This document shows positions 56,941 to 64,000 of a stretch of 64,000 bases of DNA, piece after piece. The stretch's first letter is position 1. Each line of letters opens with the position of its first letter. A program made the position numbers and the translations under genes. Source of the DNA: Bacteroides oleiciplenus YIT 12058. GTDB taxonomy: Bacteria > Bacteroidota > Bacteroidia > Bacteroidales > Bacteroidaceae. The notes under the pieces are model-generated. The model did not search any database. It was given only the letters and a program-made list of their open reading frames with translations, and had not been told where the DNA came from. The stretch lies in NCBI RefSeq assembly GCF_000315485.1, contig NZ_JH992942.1, positions 350,028-414,027 of the forward strand. Reading direction: 5' to 3'.

Positions 56941-59265
56941 ATGAAAAAAGGAATCTTAAGTTTATTCTTGTTTCTGATAACTCAGCTTTGTTGGGCGCAA
57001 TTCAATCTATCTTCGGGGAAGTCTGTCAAAGTAGCCTGTGACAATACGGAAGAAAAGGTGGTACATACCGCTTTAGATTTATTATCCCGTGATTTTAAAG
57101 CTGTACTTTCTGCACCGCTACTAGTGGATGACGTACAAGGTGATATTATTATTGGTACTGTTGGTAAAAGCCCGTTGATAGCTAAGACCGGAGTGGATAT
57201 TTCTGCCCTGAATGGCCAAAAGCAAGCCTTTCTACTTACTGTATTGCCGGATGGTAAATTACTGATTGCCGGTAGCGACCAGCATGGCACAGCCTATGGC
57301 ATTATGGAACTCTCCCGCTTCTTGGGAGTTTCTCCTTGGGAATGGTGGGCGGATGTGATTCCAGATAAGAAAACAGCGTTTACATTGCCGTCGGACTTTA
57401 AAACCTTGCAATCCCCCTCCGTAGAATACCGTGGCATCTTCATCAATGATGAAGATTGGGGATTGATGCCTTGGAGTAGTAAGAATTACGAGCCTGCCGA
57501 TCAGCAACAAATTGGTCCTAAGACGAACCGTCGCATCTTTGAGTTATTGCTCCGCCTCCGGGCTAATACTTATTGGCCTGCCATGCACGAGTGTACTTTA
57601 CCCTTCTTCTTGACAAAGGGTAACCGGGAAGTAGCTGAAGAATTCGGAATCTTTATCGGTTCTTCTCATTGCGAACCAATGGTGTGCAGCGCTGCTGGCG
57701 AATGGAGAAGAAGGGGAGAGGGGGATTATGACTATGTGAATAACAGTGCCTCCGTTTACAAATTCTGGGAAGACCGTGTGAAAGAAGTGGCAGGACAAGA
57801 AAATATCTATACTTTGGGCATGCGTGGCGTGCACGACGGTCAGATGCAGGGAGCCAAAACTGTTGAAGAACAGAAAGCTGTGTTGGAGCGTGTGCTCAAA
57901 GGTCAGCGTGGTTTGTTGGAAAAGTATGTGAATAAAGATGTTACCGCCATTCCGCAGGCTTTCATCCCATACAAGGAAGTTCTTGACATTTATAATGCCG
58001 GATTGCAGGTGCCCGATGACGTCACGCTGATCTGGTGTGATGATAATTATGGCTATATCCGTCACTTTCCTACACCGGAAGAACAAGCCCGCAAAGGTGG
58101 AAACGGTATCTATTATCACGTATCCTATTGGGGACGTCCACACGATTATCTTTGGCTGGGCACTTTCAGCCCGTATCTGCTCTATCAGCAGATGAAGTTG
58201 GCCTACGACCGTGGTATTCAGCAGATGTGGGTACTGAATGTTGGTGATATCAAACCTGCAGAATATCAGATTGAACTATTCCTTGATATGGCATGGAACA
58301 TAGAACAGGTAGCCAAAGAGGGAGTTACTACCCATTTGCAGAATTGGCTGGGCAGAGAGTTTGGTAACAAATATGCAGAGACTCTGCTTCCGGTTATGCA
58401 AGAGCATTACCGCTTAGCTTATATCCGCAAGCCCGAATTTATGGGAAATACGCGTGAGGAAGAACGTGACCCTGTTTATAAGAAAGTGAAAGACTTACCT
58501 TGGAGTGAACAGATCATCCGTGAACGCTTGAAGGAGTATGCCACTTTGTCTTCCGTAGTCGAAGAAGTTGAGGCCAAACTTCCTGCCAACCGGAAAGATG
58601 CTTATATGCAATTGGTGAAATATCCCGTACAGGCTGCCGACCAAATGAACCGGAAACTTCTGAATGCGCAGCTTGCCCGTCACGGAAAGGCCGATTGGGA
58701 ACAGAGTGATGCAGCTTTCGATAGCATTGCTTCGCTGACACGCCGTTATAATGCGTTGCAAAACGGCAAGTGGATTCACATGATGGATTTTCAGCCCCGT
58801 AAACTCCCTGTATTTAAGCGTGTGGCACATGAAACCGCCATTACTCCTATGGTAAAAGAGAAAACTCCTGCTTATAAATGGAATGCTATGGATTGTACCA
58901 CTGGTAATCCTGAGCACTACGAAGGTCTGGGATATGAGGGCAAAGCGGCAGGTATCGGCAAAAACACTTCCCTTACTTTTGTTTTTAATGATTGGAAGAC
59001 CGATTCAGTGGAAGTTGAAATACGCTTGTTGCCCAATCACCCTATGGATGAAAAGCAACTGCGTTTCACCCTGTCAGTTGATAAATCGGCTCCGCAAACC
59101 GTTTCTTATGAAACTAAAGGACGCAGTGAAGAATGGAAAGAAAATGTGTTGCGCAATCAAGCTATACGGAAAGTGAAACTTCCCGTCGGCAAACGAAAAT
59201 CGCATAAACTGGTGATTAAGGCATTGGACGAAGGTGTCGTTTTGGATCAGATAATGCTTTATTGA
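56941..59265 (+). CDS. GH115 alpha-glucuronidase
   Basis: The product is 774 residues with signal peptide MKKGILSLFLFLITQLCWAQ. The family is recognised by GSDQHGTAYGIMELSRFLGVSPWEWWADV, PSVEYRGIFINDEDWGL, RANTYWPAMHE, SHCEPM, TLGMRGVHDGQM, IWCDDNYGYIRHFP, YYHVSYWGRPHDYLWLGT and WVLNVGDIKPAEYQ, in the expected order. GH115 enzymes remove terminal or internal alpha-1,2-linked (4-O-methyl)glucuronic acid from xylan and some arabinogalactans. The length is at the short end: it keeps a C-terminal sandwich (about 640-774) but no additional terminal domain. It is the last gene of PUL2, and its stop overlaps the convergent AraC gene by 7 bases. Confidence 0.92.
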   Translation: MKKGILSLFLFLITQLCWAQFNLSSGKSVKVACDNTEEKVVHTALDLLSRDFKAVLSAPLLVDDVQGDIIIGTVGKSPLIAKTGVDISALNGQKQAFLLTVLPDGKLLIAGSDQHGTAYGIMELSRFLGVSPWEWWADVIPDKKTAFTLPSDFKTLQSPSVEYRGIFINDEDWGLMPWSSKNYEPADQQQIGPKTNRRIFELLLRLRANTYWPAMHECTLPFFLTKGNREVAEEFGIFIGSSHCEPMVCSAAGEWRRRGEGDYDYVNNSASVYKFWEDRVKEVAGQENIYTLGMRGVHDGQMQGAKTVEEQKAVLERVLKGQRGLLEKYVNKDVTAIPQAFIPYKEVLDIYNAGLQVPDDVTLIWCDDNYGYIRHFPTPEEQARKGGNGIYYHVSYWGRPHDYLWLGTFSPYLLYQQMKLAYDRGIQQMWVLNVGDIKPAEYQIELFLDMAWNIEQVAKEGVTTHLQNWLGREFGNKYAETLLPVMQEHYRLAYIRKPEFMGNTREEERDPVYKKVKDLPWSEQIIRERLKEYATLSSVVEEVEAKLPANRKDAYMQLVKYPVQAADQMNRKLLNAQLARHGKADWEQSDAAFDSIASLTRRYNALQNGKWIHMMDFQPRKLPVFKRVAHETAITPMVKEKTPAYKWNAMDCTTGNPEHYEGLGYEGKAAGIGKNTSLTFVFNDWKTDSVEVEIRLLPNHPMDEKQLRFTLSVDKSAPQTVSYETKGRSEEWKENVLRNQAIRKVKLPVGKRKSHKLVIKALDEGVVLDQIMLY

Positions 59266-60140
59266 TAATGCGTCTCCCTGTACTGTTTGGGAGACATCCC
59301 CAAATGATGCTTGACATACTTCCCGAAGAATGAGATATTCGGGAAGTCGAGCTCATTGGATATTTCTTTTATACTTTTCTTCGACTTCTTCAGCAAATAC
59401 TGAATATCCTTTACCATATACTGGGTGATTAAGTCTGATGCTGTCTGTCCGCTCACTTCTTTACACACGGAAGACAGATATTTGGGAGTGACATATAACT
59501 TTTCAGCATAACTCGCCACCATACGGTCCTTGGGATAAGAGGAGGAAAGGATGTTGATGAATTCCTTGAACAGGTTTTCGCCAGCCGAGAACGTAAGCGG
59601 TTTTAACTTCTGAAAACGTTCCAAGGCATCGTGGAACTCGTAAAGAAATGCCTGGAGCAGTGCGTCGATGAGTTCCTTCTGGTGCTTGCGGGGAGTATTG
59701 GTCATCTTAGAGTGCAACAGATAATAGTATTGGTTGAAAAGTTCGGCTTCTTCCGGTTGGAGCGAAAGAATCGGATTCTTTTCGAGAAACATCTTGGCAT
59801 CCCAGGCTTCGCCTGCAAGGAGAAACAATTGTTGCACATACTCTTGTGACAGGCAAATGCAGTGGCATTCAAAGTCTACACTAATCATACTGCGTTCCAG
59901 TATAATGTCGGGATGACAGATGAAAAGGTCGTTGGCGTATATGATGTGTGATTCTCCGTTTATGTAAAGTGAACCTTTGCCTTTGGTACATAGCAGAGTG
60001 ATATATGCTTTAACTTTCACTGCCTGCTCCATATTCAGGTTTTGCAAATTATCGATAATGGCTATTCGACTGTCATTGTAAGTAGCCATTTCTTTGGCGA
60101 GGGCACAGTCTAAATTTATTTGTTCCATTTCTTTTTCCAT
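59259..60140 (-). CDS. AraC-family transcriptional regulator
   Basis: The product is 293 residues and soluble. The N-terminal part (about 20-150) fits a cupin-type AraC sensor (GKGSLYINGESHIIYANDLFICHPDIILERS). The C-terminal AraC DNA-binding pair of helix-turn-helix motifs spans about 190-290: VASYAEKLYVTPKYLSSVCKE and IKEISNELDFPNISFFGKYVKHHLGMSPKQYRE. A start five codons later (Met5) is possible. It is divergent from the efflux genes at 60341, with an inverted repeat in the shared gap, so it probably controls them and itself rather than PUL2. Inducer unknown. Confidence 0.9.
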   Translation of the reverse strand: MEKEMEQINLDCALAKEMATYNDSRIAIIDNLQNLNMEQAVKVKAYITLLCTKGKGSLYINGESHIIYANDLFICHPDIILERSMISVDFECHCICLSQEYVQQLFLLAGEAWDAKMFLEKNPILSLQPEEAELFNQYYYLLHSKMTNTPRKHQKELIDALLQAFLYEFHDALERFQKLKPLTFSAGENLFKEFINILSSSYPKDRMVASYAEKLYVTPKYLSSVCKEVSGQTASDLITQYMVKDIQYLLKKSKKSIKEISNELDFPNISFFGKYVKHHLGMSPKQYRETHYQ

Positions 60141-60209
60141 GAATTACTTTTTTTTCGTTGCAAATAAACGGAATATCCGGCAATTGCAGATGATAGATAT
60201 TTCTACAAT

Positions 60210-60257
60210 AGTGTTCCGTTTTTCCTATTGGACGTTTGCTATGAAAAATAGAACACT
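60210..60257. promoter_or_regulatory. Inverted-repeat operator candidate between AraC regulator and efflux genes
   Basis: AGTGTTCCGTTTTTC (60210-60224) and GAAAAATAGAACACT (60243-60257) are reverse complements at 13 of 15 positions, with an 18-base spacer. The site lies in the 200-base divergent gap and suits a dimeric AraC-type protein. No perfect TAnnTTTG box was found; TTCCTTTG at 60299-60306 is a one-mismatch candidate for the efflux operon. Confidence 0.5.
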
Positions 60258-60340
60258 TCTGGGGGTGTATAGAAATAAAGGACTTTAGTGAAAACATTTT
60301 CCTTTGTGCCGGAAAAGAGAATCAAAAATTAAAGGTAAAA

Positions 60341-61366
60341 ATGAAAAGACTTTATTATGCAATGGCATTATTGTTTCCGCTGGCTTTAGTAGGTTGCCGG
60401 CAGGGCGAAGGTAAACAAAATTCCACCGTTAGTCCGGTGAAAGTGAAAGTGGCACAAGTTTCAACTTCGGAAGCGGGAAGTACAGGACGTTTTTCGGGTA
60501 CGGTGGAAGAGGCAAATGGAACTTCACTCAGTTTTGCCGTGATGGGCACGGTGAATACTGTTCATATCGGCTTGGGGGACCGGGTGGCAAAGGGACAACT
60601 CATTGCGACTATCAATCCACTCTCGATGCAGAGCGCGTATGATGCTGCCAAGGCAGCGTTGGGACAGGCGGAAGACGCTTACCGGAGAATGAAAGAATTA
60701 TATGATAAAGGCAGCCTTCCCGAAATCAAGTGGGTGGAAGTGCAAAGCAAATTGCAGCAGGCAAAGTCTATGGAAGAGGTGGCACGTAAGAGTTTGGAAG
60801 ACTGTAAACTCTATGCGCCTTTCAGTGGAATTATTTCGGAGAAACTGGTGGAAGTGGGGCAGAATGTGATACCAGGTGTACCGGTTGCCCGACTGGTGAC
60901 GGCCAACTTGCTGAAAGTGAAGATTGCAGTGCCGGAGACGGAAATAGCAGCCATTACGACCGGACAGCAGGCAGTGATTACCGTTCCTGCACTAGGTGGA
61001 AGGAGCTTCAAGGGAACAGTGGTTGAGAAAGGAATTGTGGCTAATCCGCTGTCTCGTTCCTACGACGTAAAGATGCGGGTGGATAATGGAGATAAAGAAC
61101 TTATGCCGGGTATGGTGACTGAAGTCGTATTGGCTGAAGTCGGAAAAGAGGCTTTGTATATCATTCCTGTCCATATTGTACAACTGGATGAAAAGAATAA
61201 TTCTTTTGTCTGGGTGAACGATGCCGGAAAGGCGAGCAAGCGCATCCTGAAGTGCGGAGAGTTTGCGGCTGAGGGAGTGACTGTGGTATCCGGTTTGAAC
61301 GAAGGAGACGAGATAATAGTGGAAGGACAGCAGAAAGTGTGCGAGGGTACACCGGTATTATTATAA
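60341..61366 (+). CDS. RND efflux periplasmic adaptor (membrane fusion) lipoprotein
   Basis: The product is 341 residues. Lipobox LVGC puts the acylated cysteine at Cys19. The family layout is visible: barrel/lipoyl segment GTVEEANGTSLSFAVMGTVNTVHIGLGDRVAKGQLIATI, coiled-coil hairpin of about 50 residues (SAYDAAKAALGQAEDAYRRMKELYDKG ... AKSMEEVARKSLEDCKLYAPFSGIISEKLVEVGQNV), beta-barrel and membrane-proximal domain ending GDEIIVEGQQKV. It links the RND pump encoded 12 bases downstream to an outer-membrane channel, whose gene is not in the window. Substrate unknown; drug or bile-compound export is possible. Confidence 0.95.
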   Translation: MKRLYYAMALLFPLALVGCRQGEGKQNSTVSPVKVKVAQVSTSEAGSTGRFSGTVEEANGTSLSFAVMGTVNTVHIGLGDRVAKGQLIATINPLSMQSAYDAAKAALGQAEDAYRRMKELYDKGSLPEIKWVEVQSKLQQAKSMEEVARKSLEDCKLYAPFSGIISEKLVEVGQNVIPGVPVARLVTANLLKVKIAVPETEIAAITTGQQAVITVPALGGRSFKGTVVEKGIVANPLSRSYDVKMRVDNGDKELMPGMVTEVVLAEVGKEALYIIPVHIVQLDEKNNSFVWVNDAGKASKRILKCGEFAAEGVTVVSGLNEGDEIIVEGQQKVCEGTPVLL

Positions 61367-61378
61367 GGAGCAGACAAG

Positions 61379-64000
61379 ATGAAGAAGAAACGTAATGCGG
61401 TAGAATGGGCGATGCACTACCGCCAGATTGTGATACTTGTGGTGTGCTGCCTGATTGCTTTCGGCATTTATAGTTTGCCGAACATGCGCAAAAACGAGTT
61501 TCCCGACTTTACCATCCGTCAGGGCATTGTAGTGGCAGTGGCTCCAGGAAATACGGCGGAAGAAATGGTGGAACAAGTAACTAAGCCCTTGGAAAACTAT
61601 ATTTTCAGTTATAAAGAAGTGAAGAAAGAGAAGACTTTTTCAATGAGCCGCGACGGTATTGTCTACATACAGGTGCAACTCAATGACGAACTGAACAATA
61701 AGGATGAATTCTGGAGTAAGTTCAAGCATGGTGTTTCCACTTTCACGGCACAATTGCCCCGAAATGTGCTGGCTGTGCAGGTGATGGATGATTTCGGTGA
61801 TACTTCCGCCTTGCTCATCAGTATGGAGAGCCGTGATAAAACATATCGTGAACTGAACGACTATATGGACGACCTACAGGATCGCTTGCGGCGCAACAGC
61901 AGCATCGGGCGTATGACGGTGAGCGGGATGCAGAAAGAGCAAATCTCTGTTTATCTGGACAGTCACAAACTTTCTCAGTACGGGCTGAATGAACAGATGC
62001 TGGCGGCAACACTCTTTACGAAAGGTTTCACCACTACCGGAGGCCGCGTGAAAAGTACGGAGTATATCCAGCCCGTCTATGTTGCAAAGTCGTTGAATAC
62101 TGTGCGTGATGTGCAGGAACAGATTATCTACGCTGATCCTGCGGGGAATAATATCCGGTTGAAAGATGTAGCCCGCGTGGTGAAGGAATATCCTGCTTCT
62201 GATAGCTACATTACCAATAATGGCAGGAAGTGCTTATTGCTGAGTGTGGAGATGAAGAAAGGAAAGAATATGGTACAGATGGGGGATGATATCAACCAGA
62301 TATTGACTGAATTTCAGCCGACGTTACCCTCGGATGTCGTTCTTTTCCGCATCACGGACCAGAGCCAAGTGGTGGGCGACAGTGTAGATAATTTTCTTCA
62401 TGAATTGCTGATTGCTATTGTGGCGGTGGTCATTGTGGTCATGCTCCTGTTACCGATGCGTGTGGCGCTGGTGGCTGCTTCCACTATTCCTATCACGATA
62501 TTTATCTCATTAGGGTTGTTTTATGCTTTTGATATAGAACTGAACACTGTGACATTGGCTGCCCTGATTGTAACATTGGGAATGATTGTGGATAACTCCA
62601 TTGTTATCATTGACAGCTATCTGGAAAAGTTGGGTGAGGGAGTGTCGCGCTGGCACGCTTCCATACAGAGCGCTACGCACTTCTTCAAGTCTATCTTTTC
62701 GGCTACACTGGCCATTAGTATCACTTTCTTTCCATTCCTGCTTACGACTACGGGGCAGATAAATGATTTTCTGATTAGTTTTCCCTGGGCCATCAGTATT
62801 GTGCTGGGCATTTCATTGCTGATAGCTGCGTTGCTGGTACCTTTTATGCAGTTCTATTTCATCCGTAAGCCGATGGAAATGGAGAAGAAGGAGGGAAAGA
62901 AAGCATTTTCATTCCTCAACCTATTGCAGCGTTACTATAATAAACTGCTCGACCTTTGCTTTGCCTGGCCGCGCACGACTGTAGCCTTGGGACTGATCTC
63001 CATAGTGGTAGGAGTAGTTCTGTTGGGGCAGTTGCCGCAAAATCTGATGCCAACGGCAGAGCGCAATCAGTTTGCCGTAGAAATCTATCTCCCTACCGGA
63101 ACTGCTGTAGAGAAAACGGCTCAGGTGGCTGATAGCTTAGAGCACATCTTGCGTCGCGACCCTCGGGTTGTCTCGGTTGCCTCATTCGTGGGCTGTGCTT
63201 CCCCACGCTTCCAGACAAGTTATGCTCCGCAGATAGCTGGGACGAACTTTGCGCAGTTCATAGTCAACACTGTGAATAACAAAGCTACCGAAGAACTGCT
63301 CGATGAATACGCTCCGGAATATTCCGACTATTTCCCCGAAGCTCGGGTACGGTTTAAACAACTGAGTTACAACGAGGCTGCTTGCCCTGTGGAAATACGT
63401 TTGAGTGGCGATGATGTAGATACATTGAAAAAAGAAGCGGACAAGATTGTGAAGTTACTTCGGGCAATGCCGGAACTGGTGTTGGTGCGTACCAACTTTA
63501 ATGAACCGCAATCTGCTGCGCGTATAGTACTGAAAGAAGATGAGGCAACGCGGCTGGGCATCAACAATACTATATTGGAAACCAATCTGGCAATGCGCTA
63601 TGGCGATGGAATTCCTGTGACTTCCGTGTGGGAAGGAGACTATGAGACCCCTGTGACATTGAAAAGTGTGAAAGCTGACTCTGCCCATTATCTCGATCTG
63701 GAAGATGAACTTATTCCTGTGGCGGGAGGATTGGCCAGTGTGCCCCTGCGACAGGTGGCTGATGTGATGCCTGTTTGGGAGAACGGTCAGGTAGTACGCC
63801 GTAATGGAGTTTACACTATTACTGTCATGGGTGACCTTCAGCGGGGAGAAAATGGTATGGCAGTAACAAAGAAGGTACAGGAGGGGATAGACCAATTAAC
63901 CATTTCACCGGAAGTGGCATTAACTTATGGGGGCGACTTGGAAGATAACGAAGAAAAGATGCCTGCCATCATGACCGGACTGGTGATAGCGGCAGCCATC
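61379..64000 (+). CDS. RND-family inner-membrane efflux pump, partial (C-terminus beyond window)
   Basis: An open frame from ATG 61379 reaches the window end, 874 codons so far of about 1000-1050 usual. The start MKKKRNAVEWAMHYRQIVILVVCCLIAFGIYSLP is the first membrane helix. The first porter loop includes KNEFPDFTIRQGIVVAVAPGNTAEEMVEQVTKPLE. Helices 2-6 occupy about residues 340-500, with TLGMIVDNSIVIID in the proton-relay helix, where AcrB-type pumps have two adjacent aspartates and this protein has Asp-Asn. The second porter domain follows helix 7 (TTVALGLISIVVGVVLLGQLP). It pairs with the adaptor gene 12 bases upstream. The Asp-Asn variant separates it from the hydrophobic/amphiphilic AcrB group; substrate unknown. 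Confidence 0.93.
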   Translation, partial: MKKKRNAVEWAMHYRQIVILVVCCLIAFGIYSLPNMRKNEFPDFTIRQGIVVAVAPGNTAEEMVEQVTKPLENYIFSYKEVKKEKTFSMSRDGIVYIQVQLNDELNNKDEFWSKFKHGVSTFTAQLPRNVLAVQVMDDFGDTSALLISMESRDKTYRELNDYMDDLQDRLRRNSSIGRMTVSGMQKEQISVYLDSHKLSQYGLNEQMLAATLFTKGFTTTGGRVKSTEYIQPVYVAKSLNTVRDVQEQIIYADPAGNNIRLKDVARVVKEYPASDSYITNNGRKCLLLSVEMKKGKNMVQMGDDINQILTEFQPTLPSDVVLFRITDQSQVVGDSVDNFLHELLIAIVAVVIVVMLLLPMRVALVAASTIPITIFISLGLFYAFDIELNTVTLAALIVTLGMIVDNSIVIIDSYLEKLGEGVSRWHASIQSATHFFKSIFSATLAISITFFPFLLTTTGQINDFLISFPWAISIVLGISLLIAALLVPFMQFYFIRKPMEMEKKEGKKAFSFLNLLQRYYNKLLDLCFAWPRTTVALGLISIVVGVVLLGQLPQNLMPTAERNQFAVEIYLPTGTAVEKTAQVADSLEHILRRDPRVVSVASFVGCASPRFQTSYAPQIAGTNFAQFIVNTVNNKATEELLDEYAPEYSDYFPEARVRFKQLSYNEAACPVEIRLSGDDVDTLKKEADKIVKLLRAMPELVLVRTNFNEPQSAARIVLKEDEATRLGINNTILETNLAMRYGDGIPVTSVWEGDYETPVTLKSVKADSAHYLDLEDELIPVAGGLASVPLRQVADVMPVWENGQVVRRNGVYTITVMGDLQRGENGMAVTKKVQEGIDQLTISPEVALTYGGDLEDNEEKMPAIMTGLVIAAAI

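Noticed and set aside
56941..59265. Reading PUL2 as a standard glucuronoarabinoxylan locus because of GH115
   Set aside because: No GH10, GH5, GH8, GH30 or GH67 gene is present, so GH115 alone is not enough.

Overview
The window looks like a chromosomal segment of a gut Bacteroides. It carries two complete SusC/SusD pairs, two hybrid two-component regulators (HTCS) and dense runs of secreted glycoside hydrolases. Shine-Dalgarno sites are weak or absent, and several promoters match the Bacteroides -7 element TAnnTTTG. The species cannot be fixed from sequence reading alone; members of the B. cellulosilyticus/intestinalis group would fit. No tRNA, rRNA, CRISPR, insertion sequence or phage gene was seen.

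Layout. 1-578: 3'-truncated hemW (minus). 727-32170: polysaccharide utilisation locus 1 (PUL1). It has a divergent DUF2264 enzyme, an HTCS regulator, SusC/SusD, and then GH43, DUF2264, a BNR_4 seven-bladed propeller, GH105, tandem GH43-GH43, a GH97-GH43 fusion, a GH43-remnant-GH51 fusion, GH51, GH2 and GH43. 32385-35171: a soluble PAS hybrid histidine kinase. 35242-59265: PUL2. It has an HTCS (minus), a 1.06 kb non-coding gap, SusC/SusD, Ig-GH43, GH43, GH2, GH51, an SGNH-esterase/NodB fusion, GH43 and GH115. 59259-64000: an AraC regulator (minus), then a lipoprotein adaptor and an RND pump gene cut by the window end.

How it works together (inference from families). PUL1 joins arabinofuranosidases (GH51, GH43), a retaining-type GH97 (alpha-galactosidase or beta-L-arabinopyranosidase), a GH2 beta-galactosidase and probable galactan-acting GH43. 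It adds a complete uronic-acid/rhamnose cap module: BNR_4 lyase or rhamnosidase, GH105, and two DUF2264 putative glucuronidases. This set points to type II arabinogalactan or arabinogalactan-protein/gum side chains. PUL2 targets an acetylated, arabinosylated and alpha-glucuronidated glycan. Neither locus shows a recognisable endo-acting backbone enzyme, so both look specialised in importing and trimming oligosaccharides that may be released by others.

Control. Each HTCS would sense its oligosaccharide in the periplasm and activate its SusC promoter. Strong hairpins just after both susD genes probably reduce read-through into the enzyme genes. Several internal promoters and inverted-repeat operator candidates are listed. 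The part from about 36 to 53.7 kb reads more AT-rich than both flanks, which suggests a separate acquisition.
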